Origin: Neelides folsomi
Lineage: Eukaryota; Arthropoda; Collembola; Neelipleona; Neelidae
Assembly (NCBI GenBank): GCA_034687125.1
Contig: JAQGBZ010000047.1
Span: forward strand, 124,001-188,000
Direction: 5' to 3'
Length of the DNA stretch: 64,000 nucleotides
The position numbers and the translations under genes were made by a program. The notes beneath the pieces were generated by a model. That model saw only the letters and a list, made by a program, of their open reading frames with translations, searched no databases and was not told the origin of the DNA. Shown here in pieces: positions 51,501 through 62,288 of the stretch. Each line of letters starts with the position of its first letter. The stretch's first letter is position 1.

Positions 51501-54500
51501 ATATTATACTAAATACTTATATGCACATAGGCATGCACTTATTTATTACACCTAAATATGTAAATCATTATAAAATTAAATATTATTCAATATAGGTTCA
51601 TAAAACTCTTGTGTTTATATTTTTAGCCACAACGCTTGATTTCTCTTTCTTCACTTGTTACACTTTTCTATACTAAATATATCACATATGACGATGACTA
51701 TTTTTTAAATTTTCAGTCTTTCCTATAAAAACCTTTTGAAACGTCGAATCATCATTCATAAAACATTAGATATATCCTACTTATGTATCTATAATATTTA
51801 TCTCATATTATAAGTGTGTAGCATGTGTGTATATTATTGTATGGACAGGAGCTATTTAGTATAAAATCCATAAAAGTAAAAAAAGCCATATAAGTGTTTC
51901 CATTAGGAGTTAAAATGTGTACAAGACTCGTCTGTTGGCAAGAAAAAGGAAATTTGGTTCTTCCTTTGAGTCACTCCACTTTCTTATTGTTCTCCACGCG
52001 AGAAGAACCGCATTAAACTCTCGACAATAACCTTCTTTTTAATACCATTTGATATACCTTTACAATATCTCAGCTTTGTGCCAAAAATTACCTTTGGTTG
52101 TAAAGGCTCAATCTCAATGAAAATAATAAGGGATATAAAGCCTTAATCAGTCGACCATTGTTGAACAAAGGATGAGGAGGATCGCATAAATTGAGAACAA
52201 TTCTCAAAATTAGAAAATTAATTCTAGGCGGTTTCGTGGATTTGAGCAAGCCTTTAATTACCATATGATTTATTGCTCATTTGCTCCCCATTTAATATCT
52301 TCCTTAATAGCTTTATGAACCTTAAAGAAGGAAGTTAAGTTTCCTAATAAATATTTACATAAACTACGTTCAACTCTATGTTTATATACTGGTGATCTAG
52401 AAACATAGAAGCCATTTATTTGACCTGACGTGGGAGATGATAAAATAATAAGGCTGTCTTAAGTCGCTTATCTCTCATTTACTAAACTCTTTATGAGCGA
52501 ATTAAACGGAGGTGAGTCAACCGTCAAATGTGACACAAGTGTGAAAGGTGATTAAGGTGATTAAGGAAGGAGTCTTACTTCAATCCTTGATATTTGAAGA
52601 GCGAGGACTCCGCCAACAGCCGAAGTAACCGTTACAACCACCATGACGATGAACTAAAAATATAAATCATACCATCATATGCAATTATTTAATGTTTACA
52701 TTAATTCGTATATCTCTGCTTCCTATACTTCTTCATTAAGAGAACCAAATAAGTTAAATAAATCAAATAGCAAGATTAATGTGGTTTGAGAAAGCGTATA
52801 GTTAACATTCAATTAATTGGTTGAATCCTCCCTTGAGCTCCGACTCCAACATTAAGTATTTCCGGGCTGGGAAACAATAAGGATTGTGTGTAGGTCAAGG
52901 GAGAAGGGTCAAATGGGTGAGTTTGGCTTACAAGACGGATGATGCAGGCAGTTTCACTCGTTCCTGCTACCCATCCCACCAGTCCGGTAAAGAACAATGT
53001 AAATCCAATGCCGATCACTATGTAAGTCAGGATCTGTTGAAGCATGAGAAAAGGAAAGAGTGATGAGAATTGGGCCAACCGGCATAAGTGATAGTTATCT
53101 CTTTCTCCACACGAGTCACCATTTAATGGAACTTGGATATATCCTTAAACTATCTAAGATAAACAACACATATTAATATTAACTATGGTGGGTATTTGGA
53201 AGTTGGTTCAAATTGAAACTTAAATTTAAATCTTTTGAATAGAAAACTTGACGTCCAACTCCACGGGTAATTTATAACTCAACGAGCCTTGGCTAACTGA
53301 CCATATCTCAAAATATGTGTCGAATGTAGGGAAGTGGGCAGAACTGTCCAATGTCCTCAATCAATTTATCCACATGTCTACTAAACAGTTCTTGCAAAAG
53401 TGTTAAAGTTAACTTGGAAATCTCTACGTAATTTACAATTATCATTCATCTTCGCATCATTAAACCGAATCTTTCTCTCGTTATTTCTTTATATCTTAAT
53501 ACACTAACTTACGAGACAATTTCGATGGTTTTTTTAATACTTAATAATAAATGAATATCTACTTTTACAAGCATAAATAATCCATATAGAAGTTCATTTT
53601 TATATTTTAAATGTACTTTTAACATAAATTTACATCACCAGTATATACTAGAGGTAGATTTTTGGTATGTATAAACCGTAATGGCAATTAGTAAACTGAC
53701 AAGTACAGGACATATGTAAGTACATTTAAACTAATGGTAAGTATAAATATTAATAAAATGAGGAAAAGGGAGAAGAAAAGAGAGAAAATTAATAAGAAAA
53801 ATGAAGTTGGCTGTGATTAGTAATAGAAATTATAGTTAACTATAAATTGCATCCTAATTGCTGTCGTGCTAATTCCATTGTGGAGATTGACTGATTGAAA
53901 AACTCCACTTGATGAAAGGATAATGATGTTTATGAAAGGAATAGGAAGGTGGTGGGATGTCAGCCAGCCTCATACCAACCCAACACTTCCCAACAGCTTA
54001 ATATCTTTTAAGAATATTTCGCGGCTAGGCTAGGAGAAGAAGAATAACATTTAACATTCAGCCTCTTAGATCTTCTCAAATCCGTTGGGAGATTGAATGG
54101 GAGATTGTTGGACCTCGTCGTCGCCTACTTTTCCACTTCCAGATGGTGGAAGAAATGGTGGGCAATTAAGTCTATTTATCCTCCAAAGACCAAATCAGTC
54201 TGAGATGATTCGGGAAATAATAAATAAATAATGAGCTAAGAGTGTGGAGCAATTTGTTCTCAAGTGAAGAACTGAAATTAATAGGAACTTGTGGAGCTTC
54301 AAATAGGTCACGTCCCCAAGAAGAGAGAAATGAGAGAAGGAAAGACAGTCAAGATTTCCTTGTAGGAACCTGAAGGAGCTGATGGGAATTTTTTTTATTG
54401 AGGATTCCATTGGGCCCGTGTCGGTTGGGTTTCGGAGCGTCGTCCACTCACCCGTGCCGACTCGCTTCGTCTCCCCATCTGCCCCACCACCCTACTTTTT

Positions 54501-57414
54501 TACCTTTTAATTAAACTCGGATGGTCGGAGACGCCGCAAGAATCAAACACCCAGGAACTTACGAGGAATCAAATGAAAAACTTTGGGAGGAAAAGTAAAT
54601 AAACAATTCAGCCCATCTGGCTTCAATTCCTCATCCAAATGGCTCCTATGCTATTTGCAATGATTTGAATATAAAAGGTATTGGCAGTCATTTTACCTCT
54701 ACATATGTAAGTACTACTATTTATCTATATAGGCAAATAACGTTATATTACCTCTAACATGAAAAAGGACAGTTGTTAATGAGACACTTTTATGTTCTCT
54801 GTTTTTTCATGTAAAAAACGATAATGGTCATTGGTTCAAAAGATTCACAAATGTGGATACGAAAAGCTCCATGAGCTTTTACTATTATTGCTCCGCCATT
54901 TAACTATTTTAGTAGGGATAAAATGCTTTTAGCAATGTATGATAAAATATACATATAAATGATATTAGTTCGTTAGTATATCAAACTACATATTTAATAT
55001 TTACATAAAAGCCGACTGTAAATTCACATTGAATGTAAAATAACAAAAGCAACAAGTTAAACCTCAAGGTACATTGTATAGCTTTAGTATCCGCTGTATT
55101 TATATATGCTTGCACATTTGCATCCTGTTTAATTAAACCCATTGTGAATTTCCCCCTCAAATGACCCTTCCGTTGGAAGAGGAATATTGCAGAAAATAAT
55201 TAAGCTCAAAAAGTAGTAAAATCCCTCATTTGCTCCAAACCTCAACTTTCCTTATCCAAAATACATGTAAATACAGATATACCATATACCTAGTAAATAC
55301 AGATACTTATACTTATAATATTAAAATACATTTTGAAGGGATCCTTCTCATAGTCATTCAAAGTATACAATAAACATATGTTTGGCAATGATACGCCTTA
55401 AAGTTTTCGAATCGACTTATAAAAACTTTATTGTGCTATAGATCCATAAAGATTTAATCGCCTTACTCTCCATAAGTAGAATAAATGTTGAGAGTATTTT
55501 TCTATTTAACTCTCTTACAATGTCCACAAATCTCTTTTCCATCCACAATGGCACACTTCATATGTTCACATTCTTCACATTTATAGGTATAATATAATAA
55601 TACATATCTCTACGCATATGTGTATCTGTATTCTAAATGCATGTTCCTGTTACTTTACTAATATACCTAAGCTCTGTTTACAACAATAATAAAAAACGAA
55701 GCTTTCACAGTTTTGTGACTTTTACAAAAAGTTATGTATATATGTATAAGAAGCCATAGCATGATGGAGATTACCTATGTATTTATATAATAAGTATCTA
55801 TCTACCTATATAAGAATGGGTAATCTCAATATTTAATATTTATAGCCAATTCTTTGTATTCTTCTAGAATTCCTTTGCGATATTTTGGACATAAAGGGTG
55901 TCAAAATTGATCTTGACAATAAGTAACATAATGGTCGAGTAATATTTTTAAAATATTTACATACATTACTAAAATGTGGTCTCTGCTATGATATTTACAA
56001 ATGTCTATGGGTTTTTTGTTAAGCATTGAGATCTGTGAGACAGGAACTTTAGATTTAGATTAAGAGTGATGAGTAAAAATGACATTATTTTTTTCCCACT
56101 CATGTATCTACAAATACATACTTGAGACCGTAGACCATGCAGAAATGTTGAGACAGATAGGAATAGTTCAATCTTACTACTGTAGGTATATCTTTAACTC
56201 TTTTTTGACGCTTGACGGCCTGAGGTTTACTTTTCAAACGTCTTCAATCTTAAATGCCAACATTTTACAAGCTTGTCATTGTTTAGCTAATGTAACTAGT
56301 ACACAAGATATCATCATATAAACCCAAATAAGTATGTTTTTCCTGGACTTTGTCGCAACTAACTGAAAATATTTTGATTGATCTGCTAGTACTACATGTA
56401 TTCTTAATGGGAAGATTGTATACTTATAATTAATATCTCATTGTTAGTTAATTGAAAAGTCTTACCAAAGTCCCGGACTGGAATTTCTGAATGGAGACGG
56501 AGGTTGAGAGAATCCAGGCAACATAGCCGATGATAGTCGACCCCACGAGCTGAAAAAATGAAAATGAAAATGAAGTTCCGGATTCACGGGTGAAGGAGCC
56601 CTTGAAATCCTCCAAAATCCACTCACTGACTCTTTTAATCACCATTTGACTCCTCCAATGTCGATCCCTTCCCTGGTTATTCACAATCACAATCCATCTT
56701 ACAAATCGCTCAAACGTAAAGATTCTAGAGATAGCTTTTTTCCATCTTAACATCACTATCAACTCCCTCGTTTCTCTCATCCACTATAATAAGCCTATAT
56801 ATAATTGTTTCTAATATTTACAATATATTACCTATGTAGTAATGGTAATGGACATGTTCCTCATATTATTCTACAATAACATACCTTACATATAAATATG
56901 TAATATACTCGTATATTACATTTGTATACGTAACATTATAATAATAATTAAAGGCCGTCAGACTATATCACTTTCTTACCCTTAGTAAATATGTTACAAC
57001 TATCAGTAGTTCAAGTCTTGAAGTTCATAAGAATATTATTTTTACATCACTGCCTTTCTTTTTGAGATGTTTGACCTTTCTAATCACTTCGAACTTCAAA
57101 CATTACGCCTAAACTACAAGATGATTATCATTAAATAAAATCTCTTTACCTCCCTAATTGAAAGAACACAAAAATTATAATCTTTACTTAATGTTAGAAA
57201 AGTATAAAAATCTTTGAAAATTTAAAATAAAAATTTCAAAATAAAACTCCTCAAAATTTTTTAGTAAACATATTATGTATATAACATTATGCAAATATTT
57301 CTATAAATAATTAATTAATAAAATAATTAAATATGAGTTTACAAAAACGATGATAGCGAGTAGAGTGAGAATGTGGCCGAGCCACCCTGAGGTGACCCGG
57401 GATCCTTTCTTCAT
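48544..57414 (-). CDS. Tetraspanin
   Basis: Seven exons: 57343-57414, 56466-56549, 52932-53033, 52579-52653, 50172-50240, 49031-49135, 48544-48780. All introns are phase 0 and the product is 247 residues. It shows four membrane helices (about 12-42, 53-76, 82-108 and 187-210), a small loop, and a large extracellular loop with the diagnostic LGCCG motif (Cys137/138) plus Cys157 and Cys172. That is the minimal four-cysteine arrangement. A sequon N-Q-S sits at residue 124. The cytoplasmic tail is Lys/Ser/Arg-rich (KKSKAKRNESR). Tetraspanins organise membrane microdomains with integrins and other partners; the specific subfamily is unclear, and the usual Cys after helix 2 is reduced to SETACIIRL. 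Introns of 3.4 and 2.3 kb make it the most spread-out gene here. Confidence 0.92.
49136..57342 (-). other. Intronic DNA of the tetraspanin gene
   Basis: Introns 57342-56550, 56465-53034, 52931-52654, 52578-50241 and 50171-49136. The two largest (3.4 and 2.3 kb) were read on both strands. They are AT-rich, with clusters of TATAC/GTATA-type short palindromes, and hold no convincing nested exon, RNA gene or transposon. Confidence 0.55.
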
Positions 57415-57440
57415 TCCTTCTTCGTCCACGTGGGGTGCAT
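57411..57440 (-). promoter_or_regulatory. Ten-codon uORF overlapping the tetraspanin start codon (ATGA)
   Basis: An upstream ATG at 57440 opens MHPTWTKKE and stops with a TGA that overlaps the tetraspanin ATG (sequence GGAATGAAG). Start and stop share two bases, the arrangement seen in termination-reinitiation control. If the leader is transcribed from upstream, ribosomes would meet this ATG first. The alternative is that transcription starts between the two ATGs. Confidence 0.5.
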
Positions 57441-57927
57441 GAGCGCGGCGGAAGCGTCTGGTCGATCCAACCGAGAGCCAACAACTGAAGAGTTGAAGAC
57501 TGAAACCCTAGCAGCTCCTCTTCCTCCCTACCCTACTTTACTGCACACGCCCCAAGTAAAGGTACATGCACCATCTCCCACCCCATCATGCCAAAGAGAA
57601 ATGGTAAGACTTGCAGGTACGCATTTTATTCAAAATATTTCTTCAACAAGAATAGAATATATATATATAAAACTTAAGAGCGATAATCAATGAGGGACTC
57701 GGGCGAATCAAGGCACTTCATTTTGAATCGCATTTTATCATATTTGTATATATTCGTATAAAGCTTATATACCGTCGTAGAAGTGAATACAAAATTAATA
57801 ATTTATAAATAAATGAGAGGACTCCACGGTTCATTTTCATTTAACTTCTTGGTTCATTCGTAGGACCTCGATGATGTTGGAGAAAGTTGATGGTCTTGAC
57901 ACGGGAAGTTTAATTTGATTAATTCAA
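57441..57927. other. Tetraspanin leader/promoter and BSDC1 3' UTR
   Basis: The GC-richer part at about 57441-57600 is the likely leader and promoter of the minus-strand tetraspanin. The part next to 57927 is the 3' UTR of the minus-strand BSDC1-like gene. The two genes lie in tandem on one strand, 513 bp apart between stop and start codons. The plus-strand open frame at 57430-57693 is judged a composition effect. Confidence 0.45.
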
Positions 57928-60619
57928 TTACTCGGAAGTGATGTCTCCTTCGGGAGAGACAAAAGCGAAGCTCGAAGAAGAGCTGGATGAAAGTTGGGCT
58001 CCGGAAGCACTGGAACGGCGAGAGTGCCCGGCTTCCTCACCACGAATTTCCTCCTCGTATTCGGACAAAATCCGTGTTTGGTCTTCTTCAGAAATGCTCT
58101 CGTCAACTAAAATAAAAAAATATGTCAAAAACATTTAAATTCAATTCTTACAATATTGGCCACATGGCCCAAAATACAACAATTTGTAAAAGTACTCTAA
58201 AGTAAAATCGTAATAAAAAATAAATGTGAACTTGAAGATATATTCTAATAAACTAATTTTGTCTAATGACCACCATACAATATGTATAACAATTTAAAGA
58301 CCATGGGCATTATTGTCAATATTCGCCAATTAAGTTCAATGTAAATGAAAGAAAGAGTTGATTAAGCAAGAACATTTTAAATTAAATCGCAGTCGGTCAC
58401 TTTACTAAATTTACTACAAAATTACAATACGGTCACTAAATATAAGCAACAATAATACCATAATTAATACTGAGGTTACAAAGTTTATTTGTTTTCTCAA
58501 AATGGACTTTAGATCTCATTAATTGAAATTCACAAGTAAGGGTCTGAATTGGGTCATTTTCCTTATTAATCTCTCGTTCCGTATCGGAAGAGCGAGACAA
58601 TGGGACTGAATAGCCAATACCTTCACAATTCTTTATGCACCTCATGGTTTGAATGGAAAGGTGTTGGATCTTTGGGTCGACTGGCTACCTCATTGGCCCT
58701 TGAGGTGGTCGAGGACCATTACCTCCATTATACATTTCCCTCAACATTCCTTTCTAATTGGCTGGAAATAATGGAACGACGCTGGTTTAGTTAACATTTA
58801 TAATACAATAAATACCCTTTCTCATTATTCCTCATTATACAGAAGATCATTATTTAATGGTATTATTCATCAATGTCAGGTTCATTAAGGGTATTTGCCG
58901 AGATTGGAGTATGTTTGTATTGAATTAAATCTTTAATTAAAATTAATGTACTATAATTGTAAAATCAACACTTAAAGTGTATAATTTATAATATTTTTAC
59001 TATATATATTTTCTACTTATTGTATTCAAATTCTTATTATACTCGTACGCTTATTGTATAATTATTGCATTAAAAATTGTAATTTTAGGGTTCACTTAAC
59101 TACCTTACTTGTAGCATAGGCCGTGATCTCTAGTTCGTCTAGCAATTGTAAACTAATTATTATGTAATATTTTTGAAATTTGCTTTTCTGAATAAAATCC
59201 ATTACATTACATTACATTGGAGGCAGAGCAAAAATTTATCATAATACAACATTTAAAATCCAAATGAAATTTTAATTCAATGTCAGTAAAATAATAGATT
59301 TATATATCCCAAGGGCTCAATATTATTGAGTGAATAACCAATATCCTATTTATGAATTCTTCGTTTATTACATTTAATTTGAACTAAATAATTATAAAGT
59401 TAAGGTTATCCTTAAAAGAGAGGGGAAATATCAGTCAAATGTTGATTGCATGAACCTGTTGCTTATTTATTCCATTATTTATTATATTGTAAAAGTGCAA
59501 GGCTATAATATTGCTTATTGGTTTATTTAATTTACTGCACTTCATGGAAATATTTATTATTGTTTGAATTGAAATTCTTGATATTAGTTATTTTACTCCA
59601 TACATAGAAAGAACCCATTACATTAAAGAGACATGGATACTTAAGAAAAAGCATAGTGTCTTAAAAATTCAAAGAACTTACTAATAGGGGCGTCGATTTC
59701 TAAATCCATTGATGTTGTAACTTCAAGAGCTTTGTATTGCTCAGTGATGAGATGTACTTGATAGTAGTACCGCTTCCAAAAAGGCTCATTTGGAATTCGA
59801 TCAGGCACCAAATTAGAATGAAAAAGCTGCAAATATGGATTTGCATTCAACGCCTCTGCTATATCCGCTTCCATGCTTTCAAAATCGAAAGTAGCCAAAA
59901 ACTGGAAATAAAAATCCAAATATTAGAACATTCTTTCCCAAACTTTAATTTTCTACCATGTATAAGATCACATGTTCTATAAGTTAATAGAAATACAATA
60001 TTTAAAATAATCCAAATATAATTAATTTCCATTACTTTATCGTAATCCTCCTTGTCAGCTGGATCTTCAAAGAAAATGTCCGTGTCCAATGGGATGGCGT
60101 AGATTCGTGCCTGCATGCGATTCGTAACAGGTTTTGAATGTTGAACCGTCACCTCCTCGTCGTCGTCATCGGGTCCGACTCCAAATACGGAAGAGACTTG
60201 TTCAAGGATCCCGGTCATTGTGCTTCCAACGGAACTAACAGCCGTTTTGGCCGATTCTTCAAGATTCAGTTTGTCCTTCAGCTCTCGTCCAGCTTCTTGG
60301 ACAGTCGCACTGAACTCCGAGATGTCCTGCTTAAGATAGTTGAACATCTCAGAAGATTTGCCTTTGGCTGTAAAAAAGGAAAAAAAAACATGGTTAAAAA
60401 GGTTAATTGTGTTAAATGAGTTAATTGCCCCTTCCAACCACATTATGCGCAATAGGGAATGAATTGGGTGGAAGCAGGTGTTTAGAAATTACCTGTGGCC
60501 AATGTCCCCGACAGCCATCCTGACCAACTAGCACCGGCCGATTCGTCCCCCTCGACCTCTGTGACCTTCTCTTTCTTCTCCTCCAACGGTGGCTGATTGG
60601 GCTGATCTTTCTCCTCCAT
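57928..60619 (-). CDS. BSDC1: BSD domain-containing protein (BSDC1-like)
   Basis: Four exons: 60493-60619, 60036-60367, 59682-59901, 57928-58106, giving 285 residues. The N-terminal half resembles human BSDC1: a WSGWL motif near residue 32, then a helical stretch SSEMFNYLKQDISEFSATVQ parallel to the human KSTEALEFMKRDLTEFTQVV. This is followed by an RIYAIPLDTD segment and a BSD domain (about 154-205) with the signature FWKRYYYQVHL, F194-W195. The C-terminus is acidic then Ser-rich and ends EGDITSE; the longer C-terminal region and terminal EWEDWE-like motif of vertebrate BSDC1 are missing. BSD domains occur in TFIIH subunits and synapse-associated proteins; BSDC1 itself has no well-defined role. 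SYAP1-type proteins are the main alternative but lack the N-terminal match. Confidence 0.85.
58107..59681 (-). other. Intron 3 of the BSDC1-like gene
   Basis: A 1.6-kb AT-rich intron (donor gtaagttc at 59681, acceptor tttattttag at 58107). It carries the retroelement-tail-like segment at 59085-59218. An open frame at 58600-58794 on the opposite strand lacks splice context and domains. Confidence 0.55.
59085..59218 (+). repeat. Possible 3' end of a non-LTR retrotransposon with ATTAC tail
   Basis: A moderately GC-richer block (CTTGTAGCATAGG, CGTGATCTCTAG) runs into TTTTCTGAATAAAATC and ends in a short ATTAC repeat (three units and a partial, 59201-59218). A polyadenylation-like hexamer followed by a simple tandem tail is typical of 5'-truncated LINE or SINE insertions. 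No coding remnant is visible. It lies antisense to BSDC1. Confidence 0.4.
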
Positions 60620-60865
60620 GTCTTGGGGTGGGAAATTAAAACCTCTGGACTAAAATGCGTCTGATGACCTGAGAGGGGGAATCCAAGGGGAATGAGGGTG
60701 TTTCGACTCCTCGGCCACCAGATGGCACCAAGGGCGTTTTCTCTTCCAACTTTTCAAAGATTTCAAAAAGCCGCTCTGTCCGCTTCAAAGAGATTTCTGA
60801 TTTTATCCAGCAACCCCACGTAGGTCCGGCCAATTCCTCCCGTCTGGACCAAATTCCCTCACGTC
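60620..60865. promoter_or_regulatory. Bidirectional promoter region between BSDC1-like gene and TMED2
   Basis: Only 246 bp separate the divergent start codons at 60619 (minus) and 60866 (plus), so both promoters and both leaders must share it. It is GC-richer than the surrounding intronic DNA and has no obvious TATA box, as expected of housekeeping gene pairs. Confidence 0.6.
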
Positions 60866-61998
60866 ATGGCTCAAATCCTCATCGGTGAGTGAAGGAGGTC
60901 AACCCAGGTCAACCAACTCATTTTTTGACATTCTTTCCAGGAAACTGCCTTTTGGGTCTCCTCATTTTCTTTTCCTGTCTTCGTTTTTGCCTTCCATATT
61001 TTGTCACCGTCGATGCCCATGCCGAAGAGTGCTTCTTCGACAAAGTTCAAAATGGAACCAAAATGAGTAAGTTGAAAGCATTTAGAAGTGTTTTAAACTC
61101 CCAGGAGTGGATCTTTACCACAGCCAGCAATTATATGATTATGCCATCAACTTAAGATAATTAAATGTCATGTGACTGTGTATGTTCATAAATACCTGAC
61201 TGGGCCATTTTAACACTTACATTTAAAAAAGTTGGCTCAGATAGTTAAAGACAATTTTATCTTCTCAATAATTATTTTTTTGACATTTTGGAGTTTTCCC
61301 ATGTCAAGTTGGGTCATAATCTCAGAATAAATTTTGACATTTAATCATGGTCTTTTGACAGGTTTGACATTTGAAGTCATTGAAGGCGGTTTTTTGGATA
61401 TTGATGTTCGAGTTCATGGACCAGATAACGAAGAAATCATTTCAAAGGAACGGGAGAGCAATGGGAAGATTACTTTTGCGGCTGGGAAAACTGGAGCTTA
61501 CACTTACTGCTTCAGTAACAAAATGTCCACGATGACACCAAAGGGAGTCATGTTCTCGATGGATATTGGCGAAACTCATGCTGCAGTTACTCAAGCCGAT
61601 GGCGAAAGTAAAACATTTTTGCACATAAGTTTCAATGAAATTAATTTAATTAATTATCAATCCTTTATGAAGGGCTTTTGACATTATATAACATATTATG
61701 TAAATACAAGGGAATTTTTACAATTATGAAAGGTCAACGGCTAATCTTAATTTAATTGGATTTAGATCATCCCAACAAACTGGCTGAAATGATTAAGGAA
61801 CTCTCTACGGCCCTTGTGGGTGTTAAACACGAGCAGGAGTATATGGAAGTCCGTGACAAGATTCATCGAAAAATCAACGAGTCGACGAATACTCGAGTTG
61901 TTATGTGGTCATTCTTTGAGGCGGTCGTGTTAGTCGCTATGACCGTAGGCCAAGTCTATTACTTGAAAAGGTTCTTTGAAGTTCGGCGTGTTGTGTAA
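60866..61998 (+). CDS. TMED2: p24-family cargo receptor TMED2 (p24 beta)
   Basis: Four exons: 60866-60884, 60941-61066, 61362-61607, 61766-61998, all introns phase 1. The product is 207 residues (human 201). A signal peptide occupies about 1-27, then a GOLD domain with the invariant DAHAEECFF and [13 protein letters not shown] motifs; their cysteines form the family disulphide. A coiled region [19 protein letters not shown] follows, a membrane helix at about 177-197, and the tail [10 protein letters not shown], identical to vertebrates. That tail binds COPI and COPII coats, so the protein cycles between ER and Golgi, sorting GPI-anchored and other cargo as part of p24 hetero-oligomers. The first exon encodes only six codons. 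Identification is certain. Confidence 0.98.
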
Positions 61999-62091
61999 AA
62001 AATTCCTCCAACTACTCATCCTCTAAATTGCTTGTTTTGTTTTTATATGGAAAAGTATTAGAAAAAGAATTTGATCTGTATGGGATTTATG

Positions 62092-62097
62092 AATAAA
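62092..62097 (+). terminator. Polyadenylation signal of TMED2
   Basis: AATAAA lies 94 bases after the TMED2 stop codon. Confidence 0.7.
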
Positions 62098-62124
62098 TTG
62101 TGTTTAATTTTATTACAAATGTTC

Positions 62125-62130
62125 TTTATT
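62125..62130 (-). terminator. Likely polyadenylation signal of CYB5D2
   Basis: AATAAA on the minus strand (plus TTTATT), about 160 bases after the CYB5D2 stop; a second copy lies at 62109-62114. It is only about 30 bp from the TMED2 signal on the other strand, so the two 3' ends abut or overlap. Confidence 0.5.
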
Positions 62131-62288
62131 TTAAAAGTATGAGCAGACTCATTGTTTATATAAATAGTTAGTAATTAGTATTACATAGTCAAATAATTAA
62201 CAATATTTTGTGCACAACTTTGCCAAGGGCAATTAATTTGTCAATGAGTTGAGGAATCTTTTAAGTGACTCAGGTATTAGGATAAATA

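Noticed and set aside
57430-57693. Plus-strand 87-codon open frame over the tetraspanin leader
   Set aside because: Composition effect of a GC-rich leader; no domain, and the minus-strand gene explains the region.
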